The notes under the pieces were generated by a model that worked only from the letters and a program-made list of their open reading frames with translations, did no database searches and was not told where the DNA came from. A DNA stretch of 64,000 nucleotides. Source: Amycolatopsis coloradensis. Lineage in GTDB: Bacteria; Actinomycetota; Actinomycetes; Mycobacteriales; Pseudonocardiaceae. The position numbers and the translations under genes are program-made. Shown here in pieces: positions 25,881-36,300 of this stretch. Numbering within the stretch: the stretch's first letter is position 1; every line of letters begins with the position of its first letter. Location: the NCBI RefSeq assembly GCF_001953865.1, contig NZ_MQUQ01000004.1, positions 423,261 to 487,260 of the forward strand, in the 5' to 3' direction.

Positions 25881-26222
25881 CGTCGTGCCCCTTCACGCTG
25901 CGCACTCTTCCGGGAAGACCCCGGAAAAGCCACTTTACGAGATGACGCCCGAGTCGGCAGCCCCGCCACTGGCCACTCAGAGGCCAGTTGCGGAATCCGC
26001 CCGCCCGCGCGGATCGCGCCGAGCTACCGGTGGGTGAGCCGGTAGTCCTCGTCACGGATGCTGTTTTGGACGGTCACCCGACCACGAACTGGCCTTCGAG
26101 ATCCAGCGCCTCTTTGCGAGCATGCCGATGCCAGGTCGTCGGGCGATTCTTCTTGCGCACGGCAGACCGCCGTCGGGGGCGGCGAACAGGCACGTGACTC
26201 CGTCGGCGCCGCCCGTAAGTGA
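25881..26222. other. Gene-free stretch
   Basis: 342 nt upstream of the GAF-ANTAR pair. No reading frame with support; expected to hold the promoter of the pair. No clear consensus promoter was seen. Confidence 0.5.
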
Positions 26223-26405
26223 TCAGTGGCTTCGCTCGGCCCCTTTGATGAGGGCGAGCCGGAGCACCCCTGCCGCCGTGTGCACGATGGCGGCCAACAA
26301 CCACCAAGTGAAGAACGCGAGAACCAGGCCGACAGCGAGCATCACTCCCCCGCCCAACTCGGCGGCGTCGTCTGGCTCTCGTTCTCGAAACCCGTTCGGT
26401 TTCAC
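26223..26405 (-). CDS. Small membrane protein (60 aa)
   Basis: GTG 26405. Charged start MKPNGFREREPDD, then one long hydrophobic stretch GVMLAVGLVLAFFTWWLL and AAIVHTAAGVLRLALIKG, ending AERSH. Begins 3 nt after the stop of the small ANTAR-like gene, so probably co-transcribed. Function unknown. Confidence 0.5.
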   Translation of the reverse strand: MKPNGFREREPDDAAELGGGVMLAVGLVLAFFTWWLLAAIVHTAAGVLRLALIKGAERSH

Positions 26406-26408
26406 CCA

Positions 26409-26597
26409 TCAGTTCACCCGGCCGTTGACCGCGGCCACGACGAGCGCCGCACAGCGCGTCAACGACACGCCCCTTTCCCGCGCCATCGAGTTCAAGGCGG
26501 CTCGCGCGGCTTGTTTCTCCAAGCCTTGCGCGGCAAGCACTTTCAAGGCCAAAGCGACATCGTCACCATACGGCGGGGAATCGGGTCGGACAGGCAT
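26409..26597 (-). CDS. Short ANTAR-like protein
   Basis: 62 residues: VALALKVLAAQGLEKQAARA and LNSMARERGVSLTRCAALVV resemble the helices of a minimal ANTAR domain. ATG 26597 has an ideal ribosome binding site (ccGGAGGtccgcg). No sensor domain. It could bind RNA on its own or dimerise with another ANTAR protein in this window. Confidence 0.6.
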   Translation of the reverse strand: MPVRPDSPPYGDDVALALKVLAAQGLEKQAARAALNSMARERGVSLTRCAALVVAAVNGRVN

Positions 26598-26930
26598 CGC
26601 GGACCTCCGGCTCACGCGGTGAACTGGCGAAGCTCGATCGGATACCCCTTCTTTGTCCTCTTCACACCACCCACATGGAGTCAACTTCGAAGCTTGTTCG
26701 CGTCGTCAAGTGAGCGCGCCGCCGTCACCCCGATGGTCGATCACGAGTTTCGCGACCGGATCATCGGGTAGCCAGGCCGAGAAGACCGAGGGATCGGAGA
26801 AGACCCATGCACCGCGAAAGCGATCCGCGCTCGCCCGTGAGGACGATGAAATGAAGACCGGGCTCCAAGGCAACGACCCGACCCGTGCCGATGACAATCC
26901 GCATGTGCCACCGGTGGCCGGGGAGTGAGC
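26598..26930. other. Stretch without a convincing gene
   Basis: 333 nt. A plus-strand frame ending at 26928 (last part KTGLQGNDPTRADDNPHVPP) overlaps the ribosome binding site of the next small gene and may be a short peptide of ~25 residues from ATG 26851, but support is weak. Confidence 0.4.
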
Positions 26931-27104
26931 ATGACCGCAGGAACGGTAGACCTCGAGCGTGACACCGCGGAACCCCCGGATCCGGCACGCGATCGGGTGC
27001 ACCCCGGCGTCGCGACGGAACCGCCCCGGTCCCAGCCTGGCAACGAGATTCGCCTGGCCGCCGAACGTGCGGGCAGAGAATGGGAACAACCGGAAACCGA
27101 CTGA
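26931..27104 (+). CDS. Small hydrophilic protein (57 aa)
   Basis: ATG 26931 follows GGGAG at five nt, an excellent ribosome binding site. Product MTAGTVDLERDTAEPPDPAR ... LAAERAGREWEQPETD is acidic, Pro-rich and probably disordered. No family recognised. It lies 66 nt before the next hypothetical gene on the same strand. Confidence 0.5.
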   Translation: MTAGTVDLERDTAEPPDPARDRVHPGVATEPPRSQPGNEIRLAAERAGREWEQPETD

Positions 27105-27170
27105 ACCCAGATGGCTTCGACAACGTCGCGCTCCGCGGTTATCGGTCAGTGGGAAGGGTAACCGCCGAAG

Positions 27171-27647
27171 ATGAGTGATCCCACCCTCCACGGTCTCGTC
27201 GCCACTCGACTGGTCGAGGCCACCAGGGTCGGCGCGCACGAGTATGTCACCGACGTACTGTCGAAGCTTGCCGCGTCGGGCTCGGCCGAACTGCCGATAC
27301 TGGTCGCCCGCGAACTGATCGACTCATGCGCGAGTGTCATTGTCCGCCACCGCATGAGCACCGATGATGACGTCCTCTATAGCTTCATCGTCGAGAACGA
27401 GCGCGCCGAATCGGTGGACGTGGACAACCTGCCGCCTGGACCGCGTGCCGCGCTGCGTGCTCTGGTCGCCACGCTCAACGGCGATGAAAGCGCGTGTGAC
27501 ATTCAGGTGGCTCTTGCCACCCGCGGCACTCCGGAGGAGGCCGTCACGGTGCTCATCCACTGTCTTATGTGGACTCTGGAGCTGAAGAACTTTTCCCCGG
27601 ATCGGTGCCCTCGGCTGAGCTGTTATTCCGATGGGGTCCGCGGTTGA
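27171..27647 (+). CDS. Hypothetical protein (158 aa)
   Basis: Mostly helical soluble protein with no signal peptide; starts MSDPTLHGLVATRLVEATRV and ends SPDRCPRLSCYSDGVRG. A possible stress-sigma element (GGTT-N15-GGGTA, 27137-27160) lies directly before the ATG, which would give a very short leader. No known family. Codon use is normal for the region. Confidence 0.6.
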   Translation: MSDPTLHGLVATRLVEATRVGAHEYVTDVLSKLAASGSAELPILVARELIDSCASVIVRHRMSTDDDVLYSFIVENERAESVDVDNLPPGPRAALRALVATLNGDESACDIQVALATRGTPEEAVTVLIHCLMWTLELKNFSPDRCPRLSCYSDGVRG

Positions 27648-27740
27648 ACGGCTGGTGTCGCGTGATCAGACGGCGATCATGCGTGATCGCCGTCCAATCT
27701 CAGGTCAGACCTGAAGGGTCAAGCGACACCGAGCCGTCTC

Positions 27741-28088
27741 CTAGTGCCGCCACGCCTCACGCCACAGCGGGTGGGCCTGGTACACGGATGCGATCAACTT
27801 GACCGAATCGTCGTCATGGCTGCCCAGGATTTCTTTGCGCAGGAACTCCACCTTCTCGGCGAACGGCACCGGTCGCCGTTCTTCGGCCGTTTCCAGTGGG
27901 CCCGCGGCGAGCAGAAGTCCGTCCCGGCCGTCTTCCCCACGAGCGGGCATGATCCGCAGCCAGCCCCGCCGTTCCGCCTCGTCGATGTAGGGCAACTTAC
28001 CGGCGCGCACTCGCTCTTCGTCTTCGGCGAGTCGTGCCAGTACGAACTCGTCGAGTCCACTCACATCCGCGTCGTTGAAATCCGTCAT
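27741..28088 (-). CDS. DUF6221-family protein
   Basis: 115 residues. The start LDEFVLARLAEDEERVRAG and end LIASVYQAHPLWREAWRH match the conserved ends of the actinomycete DUF6221 family; the middle is shorter than usual and lacks the CxxC seen in many members. Function unknown; these genes are often multicopy. ATG 28088. Confidence 0.75.
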   Translation of the reverse strand: MTDFNDADVSGLDEFVLARLAEDEERVRAGKLPYIDEAERRGWLRIMPARGEDGRDGLLLAAGPLETAEERRPVPFAEKVEFLRKEILGSHDDDSVKLIASVYQAHPLWREAWRH

Positions 28089-28421
28089 GACGACCGTCTA
28101 CCCCGTTCCACGACCTCGCACACGCGATCCCTTCGAGACGGCGCCCCGCGCACGACTGTCTTCGGAGCGCACAGGCGCCGCGGAAACAGAGCCTACGTGG
28201 CGATCTCGTGGGTCGGGTTGCTCACGCCAGCCTCCCGGCTGTCGCGAAAGCCACTTTCGCGACGTCTAATGTCCCGAAAGTGGCTTTCGCGACACAGCCG
28301 CTTGGCATCGGACGCCGCGAAAGATGCTCCACCCTGCAGCCTGCCTTTTGGCTTGTCCCTCAACAACCCGAAACCCTACTCGCGACACAGCAGCGAGTCG
28401 TCCTCCCTGTGGGTCCCGATA
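28089..28421. other. Gene-free stretch with palindrome
   Basis: 333 nt between the DUF6221 start and the DivIVA-domain gene end. It contains copy 3 of the 55-nt palindrome and no supported gene. Confidence 0.6.
28240..28294. repeat. 55-nt dispersed palindrome, copy 3
   Basis: 25-5-25 layout with loop TCTAA; arms pair except at two positions. It is ~130 nt beyond the 3' end of the DivIVA-domain gene. Confidence 0.95.
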
Positions 28422-29003
28422 TCAACCACCATTGACCGAGCCGTTCAACGAAGTCACGGGCTCCTCCTCGGCTGAACCTTCGGTCTTGGCATCGCCGTCG
28501 AAGCGGTTACACAGTTCACCGACCGAGTGCGCGATCTGGCAGAGTTCGGCCAGCACCGCCCGATGGACCGTCCGGATGGCGTCGGCTTCCTCTTCCGCAC
28601 GGGAGACGATGAGCCGTGCCTCGTGATGCGCGCCGCGTTCGATCTCCTTGCGGGCACTCTCGGCGTCGACGGCCGATTTCTCGGCGGCCGCCAGCAGCGC
28701 CTCGCTTTCCTTACGGGCCTGTTCCTTGATCTCACCGGCTTCGGCTTTGGCCACCGCGAGGATCTTCTCGATCCGCCTCCCCAACCCGCTGGCCTGGTCC
28801 GGTCCGGCGGTTCGAGGCGCTGGAACCTGGGCTTTGGCGAGCCTGCGCTCAGCCGTCCTCCGGGCCTTCTCCTGCCGGCCCACGCGCTTCTCCGCCATCC
28901 GCACATATTCGTCGACCTGGCGGCGGTCATATCCACGCAGGACGATCGGGAATCGGACGTCGGACTCCGTCGTTTCCTCGGTTTCGGACACCGTGCTTTC
29001 CAT
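28422..29003 (-). CDS. DivIVA-domain coiled-coil protein
   Basis: 193 residues. FPIVLRGYDRRQVDEYV is the DivIVA N-terminal motif, and residues ~35-165 form a long Ala/Glu/Lys/Arg-rich coiled coil. Relatives act at curved membranes or in polar growth. The protein is shorter than Wag31/DivIVA, so it is a secondary paralogue rather than the essential one. ATG 29003 follows gggcg only, so the ribosome binding site is weak. Acidic N-terminal tail STVSETEETTES precedes the motif. Confidence 0.8.
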   Translation of the reverse strand: MESTVSETEETTESDVRFPIVLRGYDRRQVDEYVRMAEKRVGRQEKARRTAERRLAKAQVPAPRTAGPDQASGLGRRIEKILAVAKAEAGEIKEQARKESEALLAAAEKSAVDAESARKEIERGAHHEARLIVSRAEEEADAIRTVHRAVLAELCQIAHSVGELCNRFDGDAKTEGSAEEEPVTSLNGSVNGG

Positions 29004-29161
29004 GCGCCCAGTGTCGGACAAGACAAGAGGCCCGGCAATCCGAAACCCGGTTTTCGTACCACCGAAAGCCCTTTCGGGCGTATTCGCCATTCTCGCAGCA
29101 CTTAAACGAACTACTCGACGACAACTCCGTAATCCTTTTCACCCTCACCGGAAGGCCAGGC

Positions 29162-29578
29162 TCACGACGGCCATGCGAACGGCAGGAAATCGTCGGCCGC
29201 GGGCGCGTCGAGCGCGGTGCGCCGGTCCGGATAGACATCCAGGACCGCGGCCATACCGGTCGCTGTCAACGCGCGTTGCACGATGGTGTGCGAGCCCAAC
29301 GCGATCCGAAGCGTGACTTGATCCGCGGCGGCCAGATCGACGCCGGCATGCAGGACCTGAACACCCGCGACACTCAGAAAGGTGACCTCGGCAAGGTCCA
29401 GCACGATCGCGCGAGTCGATCGGCTCCGCTCCAAAACGGCCTCGATCGCTTTCGTCACCACGAGGGCGGTGCAGGAATTCAGTTCACCGGCCAGCGCGAT
29501 CACGGCAGGATCCCCATACGAGACCGACGCCCGTACTCCCGACCGGAATGACAGTCCCGCTATCCACATGTCCTTCAT
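29162..29578 (-). CDS. STAS-domain protein (anti-sigma factor antagonist-like)
   Basis: 138 residues. PAVIALAGELNSCTALVVTK and AIVLDLAEVTFLSVAGVQVL are the STAS core. The segment that carries the phosphorylated Ser in SpoIIAA/RsbV (D-S-S/A-G) reads S-V-A-G, so it probably cannot be regulated by kinase phosphorylation in the usual way. ATG 29578 lies 12 nt after GGAGG. Candidate partner for the stress sigma network elsewhere in the window. Confidence 0.82.
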   Translation of the reverse strand: MKDMWIAGLSFRSGVRASVSYGDPAVIALAGELNSCTALVVTKAIEAVLERSRSTRAIVLDLAEVTFLSVAGVQVLHAGVDLAAADQVTLRIALGSHTIVQRALTATGMAAVLDVYPDRRTALDAPAADDFLPFAWPS

Positions 29579-29751
29579 ACAGCACCCGCACCTCCTATCC
29601 ACAAAGAAAGAAGCCACGGCTGCGTCTTAACCGACATGCACCGGCCACGGTAAGGCGGGTCCCTCGCCGCTCACAAGCCATTCACGTCCACGTCATCCGC
29701 ACGTGTTCGCTTGAACACGCAGAGTGAGAGGCTCGAACGACCGCGAGTCCG

Positions 29752-30033
29752 TCAGGTCAGCCAAAATCGCATTTCGTCCTCGGTCAGTCGACGAACAGTG
29801 GTGATCACACCGTTATCGGCGCTGATCGCCCATCGCCAGGACAGAGGGGTCACCTGGATCGAAAGCAAATGCCGCCGATCCTTCACCCACAGCCAGCCAT
29901 GTTGACACCGCGCCAGATAGAGCGGCCGTGACTCAATGCTCGATTCGATCAGAACACGCACCGATCCGGGCGGCTCACCATCGCCGGTGGCCCAGATCTC
30001 GGCAACACGGTCACACACACCACCGTTCGCCAT
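29752..30033 (-). CDS. Hypothetical protein (93 aa)
   Basis: Small soluble protein rich in Trp and Arg (LYLARCQHGWLWVKDRRHLL, TPLSWRWAISADNGVITTVR), beta-rich by appearance. ATG 30033 with GGAAG five nt upstream. No known family. Possibly in an operon with the anchored protein 33 nt upstream. Confidence 0.6.
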   Translation of the reverse strand: MANGGVCDRVAEIWATGDGEPPGSVRVLIESSIESRPLYLARCQHGWLWVKDRRHLLSIQVTPLSWRWAISADNGVITTVRRLTEDEMRFWLT

Positions 30034-30066
30034 CCGGCTTCCTTTCCGTACGGTGGCCGGGCACCG

Positions 30067-30720
30067 TCACCGGGTGCCGACGACTCGTGGCTGGTCATGG
30101 GGCAGCTCGACGTGTGCCTTCTGCTGATCGAGTTGTTCGGCGCCATTGGCCGCGTCGACACGTTCCTTGGCGGCGAAGCCGTCGCCGTTCGCCACGACCG
30201 TGCCTGCCAGGTCGAGCAGCTGGCCGGGCTTGACGCCCACGGGCGAATCACCGGAGGGCAGCAGCTTCACCCACACCCGGTCGGTGGTGTTCTCCCCTGC
30301 CCAGAATCCTTCCGGTCCCGGCACCGACTGGACCGGTACGGCCTTGCCGGAAAGAGGCTTGCCGACGAACGAGGTGAGCTCTCCTCGCGGGAGGGGGAAT
30401 ACATCACGACCGTCCACGGTGACCCGTCCGGCTTTTTCGGAAGTGACCGGCGCCGAGTTCGCCGGGGGCGTGACGCCGTTGGTGTTCTGGTCGTCGCTTG
30501 CCGTCTGACTGCCCCCGCATTGAGTCAGGCTCAGGATGAGGGCCGCGACGATGACCAAAGCCAGCAGTGCCAACCAGATCCAGCTGCGGCTCTTGCCTGT
30601 TCGAGTACCGGTTACCTCGGTCGCCCCTCCGGTTCGAAGCTTTCCCCGCCCCCGTGTCGTCCCAGGCCGTCCACGCGAACCGGCTTCGGATGCTGAGTGT
30701 TGTTCTCCTGGTCGTGTCAC
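30067..30720 (-). CDS. Membrane-anchored extracytoplasmic protein
   Basis: 217 residues. A basic cytoplasmic tail of ~45 residues is followed by one membrane helix (WIWLALLALVIVAALILSL) ending TQCGG; the Cys could also be a lipidation site, but the long N-tail argues for a simple anchor. The outside part has a Thr/Pro linker and a small beta domain (RVTVDGRDVFPLPRGELTSF, PGQLLDLAGTVVANGDGFAA) similar in feel to OB folds. GTG 30720. Function unknown. Confidence 0.65.
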   Translation of the reverse strand: MTRPGEQHSASEAGSRGRPGTTRGRGKLRTGGATEVTGTRTGKSRSWIWLALLALVIVAALILSLTQCGGSQTASDDQNTNGVTPPANSAPVTSEKAGRVTVDGRDVFPLPRGELTSFVGKPLSGKAVPVQSVPGPEGFWAGENTTDRVWVKLLPSGDSPVGVKPGQLLDLAGTVVANGDGFAAKERVDAANGAEQLDQQKAHVELPHDQPRVVGTR

Positions 30721-31034
30721 GGACGCCTGCTTTCTTCAGGAACGAACGTAAATCGGTATACCCGTCGAGCTGCCATCGCCCCCATGGATTTCTGTCCGAC
30801 GTACCCGAGAGTGCGAACGCGTCTTCGGTGAAACCCTGGAGACAAGCCCTGACGCCGTCACGAACAGGTGAGGACCGCCGATGCCCTCCGTCAGATCTTC
30901 CGACCAAGGCCAGGCAGATGCGGAAAGACCCGGCCGTTCGTCCACGACGCCGCCTTTTCATTCTCGTGAGCGGTAAGGACGGATTCGGATTCCGGCCCGA
31001 ATCGTCACTCACGACCCACTCCCGCCATACCCGC
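30721..31034. other. Gene-free stretch
   Basis: 314 nt between the anchored protein start and the end of the PKS gene. Contains an imperfect palindrome at 30965-31015 and no supported gene. Confidence 0.6.
30965..31015. repeat. Imperfect palindrome related to the 43-nt element
   Basis: The ends TCGTGAG and CACTCACGA with inner GATTCGG / CCGAATC pair with a bulge between. The outer sequence matches that at 22471-22513. It follows the stop of the PKS gene and could terminate its transcript. Confidence 0.45.
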
Positions 31035-33312
31035 TCAGTGGCGCAGCACCGAATCGAGGTGCGTGGCCAACTCGCCGGGCGACGGATGCGCCCACACCTC
31101 CGCGGGGGTCAAGGCGACGTCCAGGTCGGCTTGCAACCTGCGAGTCAGGGCCACCGCGAGCAGTGAGTCGAGACCCACTTCGGTGAATTTCGCGTGAGCG
31201 GGCACCGCGGACGGCTGGGTGCCCAGCAACGCGGCCAAGGTGTGCACCACCGCTTCGCACACCAGTTGCGCCCTGCCGGGACCCGGTTTTTCGGCCAGGA
31301 CCCTTGACGCGGGTGAAGTGTCCCCGGACACGGCAACCCCACTGTCCACTTCGGAGAGAAGAGGTGCCGACCTGGCGTGCGGGAAAGCCCTGAACAAGAG
31401 GTCCGGCTGATAGTCGAACACCCCGGTGTTCACCCGCTGATGCCGCAGTAACGCTTCCAGCGCAGCGAACCCGTCCGTGGTGGAGAGAGTGTCGAAGCCC
31501 TGGGTGGCGAAGTGGGTCGCGCGGCCGGCTTCGCCCCAGGCGCCCCAGTTGACCGACAGGGTGGGCAGCCCCTGGTCGTGGCGCCATCGGGCGAAAGCGT
31601 CCACCCAGGCTCCTGCCGCGGCGTAGTTCACCTGCCCGGCGTTGCCCAGCATCGCCGACATGGAGGAGAACACGGCCAACCAGTCCAGAGAGTGATCCCG
31701 CACCGCTTCGTGGAGATTCAGCAGGCCCGTCACCTTGGGGTGCCATACGCGTTCGAGCTTGTCGGCGGTGACGCCGGCGATCGGGGTGTCGTCGAGCACC
31801 ACGGCGGTGTGCAGAATGCCCCGCAACTCGGCACCGGCCGCGGCGACCAGGCGCGGGGCGGTGTCCGGAGCGGCGATGTCGCCACGCACGATTTCCACCG
31901 CACATCCGGTGTCCGCGATCTCGCGCAGCACGTCGGCGGCTTCGGACGGCGGTTCGCCGCGTCCACCGAGAACGACGCGTCCGGCACCGGCGCGGGCCAG
32001 CCAGCGGGCGGCCTCCAGCCCCAGGCCCTTCGTCCCGCCGGTGACGATGTAGGCGCCACCGGGGCGCACCACGGTGTCCCTGGCCGCGGCTTGAACGCGC
32101 AAGTGCTGCCCTGTCGCAGGAAAGTCCAGCACGACGCGTCCGATGTGGTCGCCAGAAGCGAGCTGTTTGAAGCCTTCCGCCGCTTCGGTCAGCGGCACGA
32201 CCGTCCGAGGCAGCAAAGGCAGGCGCCCGTCCCGGATCCTGGCCATCACCTGCCGCAGGGCGGCGCGGAACACCGCCGGTTGCTCGGTCGCGGTGAGCAC
32301 GAGATCGAGGGCCGTGTAGGTGATGCCGTGGCGGAACGTGCGCAGATCGACGCGCGCGCCGTCGTACAGGTCGCGTTTGCCGATCTCGACGAATCGGCCG
32401 GTGGGGGCCAGCAGCTCCAGGGACGCCCGCATCGCGGCGCCCGTCAGGGAGTTGAGCACCACGTCGACGCCGCGCCCCGCCGTCAGTTCCGGCACCTGCT
32501 CCGCGAAGTCGAGCGTTCGGGAGTCCAGCACGTGTTCGACGCCCCGCTCGCGCAGGTGGTGACGTTTGGCCTCGGTACCCGCCGTGGCGATCACGGTCGC
32601 GCCGAGCGACCTGGCGACCTCGATCGCGGCGAGGCCCGTGCCGCCGGCGGCCGAATGCACCAGCACGGTCTCTCCTCGGCGCAGGTGCGCGAGGTCGTGC
32701 AGCGAGTGCCAGGCCGTGAGGTAGGTGAGCACGGACGGGACGATGTCGGCCGATTCCACGCCGTCCGGCACGGGCACGGTGAGGTCCGCCGCGACGACGC
32801 AGTCCGATGCCAGCGTTCCCGTTCCGTGCGGCACGACGCTGACGACGCGGTCTCCCGGGCTGAACTCGTGGACGTCGGCACCGACCGCCAGGACCACACC
32901 CGCGGCGTCGGATCCCAGAGCGGGCAGCGTTCCGTCATCGGTGGGGTAGATGCCCAGCGCGATGAGGACGTCGCGGAAATGCACAGTGGCCGCCTCCGGC
33001 CGCACCAGCACCTGCCCGGGGCCCGGCTCGGGCCGGGGTTCTCCGGTGGCGACCAGGTCGAGCCGGTCCAGGCTCCCGCCGGAGTCGGGTTCCAGAACGT
33101 ACCGTTCTTCACCGGCGACGACGTCGACCGCCCCGGCCGTGCGTGGCGGCCGGATCGCCAGCGGGGCCCGCGTCATCCTCGCCGCGTACCGCTCCCCCGC
33201 CCGCCAGGCGACCTCCGTTTCCGGCGTGCCCGCGAGCAGTTCGGCCACGACGTCGGCCGCACCGTCCTCGCTGCTTTCGCCGTCGATCCAGGTGACCGAG
33301 GACTGATGGTTG
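31035..33312 (-). CDS. Type I PKS, C-terminal part: ER-KR-ACP (after the frameshift)
   Basis: Continuation of the PKS one frame away. Enoyl reductase: GEPRPEPGPGQVLVRPEAAT and cofactor motif HSAAGGTGLAAIEVA. Ketoreductase: nucleotide motif VTGGTKGLGLEAARWLA, catalytic Ser in FSSMSAMLGN and Tyr in NYAAAGAWVDAF (the usual following Asn is Gly). ACP: EVGLDSLLAVALTRRLQADL with the phosphopantetheine Ser; no thioesterase follows, so release must be by another enzyme. The first in-frame ATG is 33248, but homology begins earlier (SSVTWIDGESSEDGAADVV), showing this is not an independent gene. Confidence 0.85.
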
Positions 33313-36300
33313 TTCGATGGCGGCCACGCGCAGCAGCCCGCCCAAGGCGCACACTCCGGGCCGCACCGGATCGTCGTCGAGCACCGGCCGGGCGTTCGCG
33401 CTCACCAGCCACAACCTGGGTGGCGCAGCGTCCTGCGCGTACTCACGGAGCAACGCCGTCACCCGCTTGACCCGCTCGAGGTCCTGAAGCCGTCCCGTCG
33501 CGCACCACACGACACCCGTGACGCCGGGACGGGACATGGCTTCGGCGTCTGTCCGGGAGACCGCTTCGCCGCGGCTTTCCAGAGCGGTGGCGACGTGGTC
33601 CGCGATGCCGTCTCGGTCGTCTGGCTCCTCGATCACCGTCCACCGGCCGGGTTCGGCAGCCGATTCGGGCAGCGGCTCGGGACTCCACGAGATCTCGAAC
33701 AGCCGGGAATTCAGCAGAGCCCGCCCGGTGGAGGCGTCGGCGTGGCGGACCAGCTCGATTCCCTCGAGCGCGCCGAGCCACGTCCCGGTTTCGTCGTAGA
33801 GGTCGGCGCGGCCGGTGGCGGCGTCGTGTTCGGTGTGCCGCACCTCGGACCGGACCCAGGCGATCCGGCCGGGCTCGTCCGGCAAGTCGACGCCGGCTAT
33901 CCCGACAGGCAACCACGGGGCGTCCGAGTCGTCGTCGCCGAGCACCAGTGGAGCCGCCACCGACAACAGGCACCCGTCGAACAGCACGGGGTGCACGCGG
34001 GGTGCGCCGGTGCGGATCGGCGCGCTCTCGGGCACGCGCACCCGCGTGACACCGCCGTCCGCCACCTCGGTGATGGAGTGGAACGCCGAGCCGGTATCGA
34101 GCCCGACCCTGCGGAACTGCTCGTAGAGGTCATCGGCGGGCCGGGTCTTTTCGGGCACCTGTAAGGCTTCGCGTTCTTCGGCAGGGGCATCCCGGCGGAT
34201 CGCCTTCGCCGAAGCCAGCCGTTCCCATCCGCCTCCGCCCTGCTGGACGACCTCCAAATCCACTCGCGAACCCGTCCGGGTCGCGGTGACCTGCACCGGC
34301 AGCGTGGTGGCCAAGGGGGCCAGCCGTTCGAAACGCACACCGGTGAGGCGGACCTCGTCCGGGGCGCGGTCCACCAGATCGGTGACCGCGGCCAGCAGCA
34401 GTTCCACGTGAGCCGCCCCGGGGACGAGCGGGGTGCCGCGCAAGGTGTGCTGCTGGAGCCAGTCGATCCGGTCGGTGCCGAGGTCGGCCTGCCACACGTG
34501 ACGGGTGCGGTCTTCGGCGTCGGGATCGGGTACGGCCGAACGCTCGCCGAGCCACATGTGCGCGGCGGTCCCGGTGGATCCGCGCGCCTTTTCCTGCCAG
34601 TACGGCGCACGGTCGAAAGCGGTGGGCGGCAACGTCGTACGACTCCCGCCGCCGTTGACCGCGTCGAGGTCCACCGGCACACCGGCCACGTGGAGCGCCC
34701 CGGCCGCCCGGCACAGCGCCTCATGGCTGTTCCGGTCGCGGATCAGCGACGGCACCGCCGTGACCGGTGCGTGCAGTGCCGCCGCCGTCTCCTCGACCGC
34801 CTGCGTGAGGAGCGGATGCGGGGAAATCTCCAGAAAGGCGCGATAGCCGTCTTCGATCATCGCCCGGCACGCGCGATCGAAACGCACCGGCGAGCGCAGA
34901 TTCCGCGCCCAGTACTCGCCGTCGAAGACGATTCGTTCACGCGGGTCGGTGGCCGTCGAGTAGAACGGCACCTCCGGCGGCGCGCCCGCCAGCCAGGCCG
35001 TCCGCTCGGTGATGTCGGTGAGGATCGGCTCGACCTGCGGCGAATGCGCGGCGACGACCACGGCGATGCGTTTGCAGAACACGCCGCGATCCCGCCAGCC
35101 CGCCAGCAGCCGTTCCACCGCGTCCTGGTCACCGGCGACCACGGTCGACGCGGGCGCGGTGACCACGGCCACGGACACCCCGTCGAGGCCGGAGATCTCG
35201 GCTTCGACCTCTTCCACCGGGAGTGTCACGACCGCCATGCAGCCGCCCGCCACCCGTTGCAGCAGCGACGAACGGACGAGGGTGATGCGCATGCCGTCCT
35301 CGGGCGAAAGGATGCCCGCCGCCACCGCGGCGGCGGCCTCACCCATCGAATGCCCGACGACGGCGGCCGGGCGCACGCCTCGTTCACGCCACACCCGCGC
35401 GAGAGCCGTCTGCACCGCGAAGACCACGGGCTGGACAACGTCCATCTTCTCGGAGTGCGCACCCGACTCCAGGAATCGCCGCACCGGCACGCTGGCGTCG
35501 GCGGCGACGCGGTCCAAACGGTCGATCGTGCTCGTGAACGCGGTATCCCGGTCGAGCAGGTCACGCGCCATGCCCGCCCACTGCGACCCGTGCCCGGAGA
35601 AGACCCACACCGGCGCGCCGGGATCTCCGGTGGGTCCGCACACGACGTCGGGATGCTCGCGTTCTTCGGCCAGCGCGCGCAGTCCGGCGACGAGCTCGTC
35701 GCGGTCCGCCACGACGACGCAGGCACGCGTGGACAGGTGACTCCGGTGGACGGCGAGCGTGTGGGCGACATCGGCCGTCGGCGGGCGGGTGGCGGCGATG
35801 TGATCGGCGAGCCGGGCGGCGGTCGCCGCCAGCCCACCGGGAGAAGCCGCCGAGACGGCGTGCACGAGCGGATCGCCGGTCTCGGGCGACGAAGCCCGCT
35901 GGACGGTGGAAGGTGCCTGTTCCAGGATGGCGTGCGCGTTCGATCCGGTCACGCCGAAGGCGGAGACGGCGGCGCGCCTCGGCGCGCCTTCGCTGTCCCA
36001 AGGTGTGGTGGAGGTGGGGACGAAGAACCGGGTCCCGTCAGCGTCGATTTCGGGATTCCATCGGGTGAAGTGCAGATTCGCCGGGATCACGCCGCGCTGG
36101 ACCGCCAGTGCCGCCTTGATGAGGCCGAGTACACCCGCCGCGCTCTCCGGATGCCCGATGTTGGTCTTGAGGGAGCCGAGCGCGCACGGCGCGTTCGAGG
36201 AGCCGTACGCGTCCGACAGCGCCCCGAATTCGATCGGATCGCCGACGGGCGTGCCGGTGCCGTGCGCTTCGACGTAGCCGATGTCGTCCGCGGTGACGCC

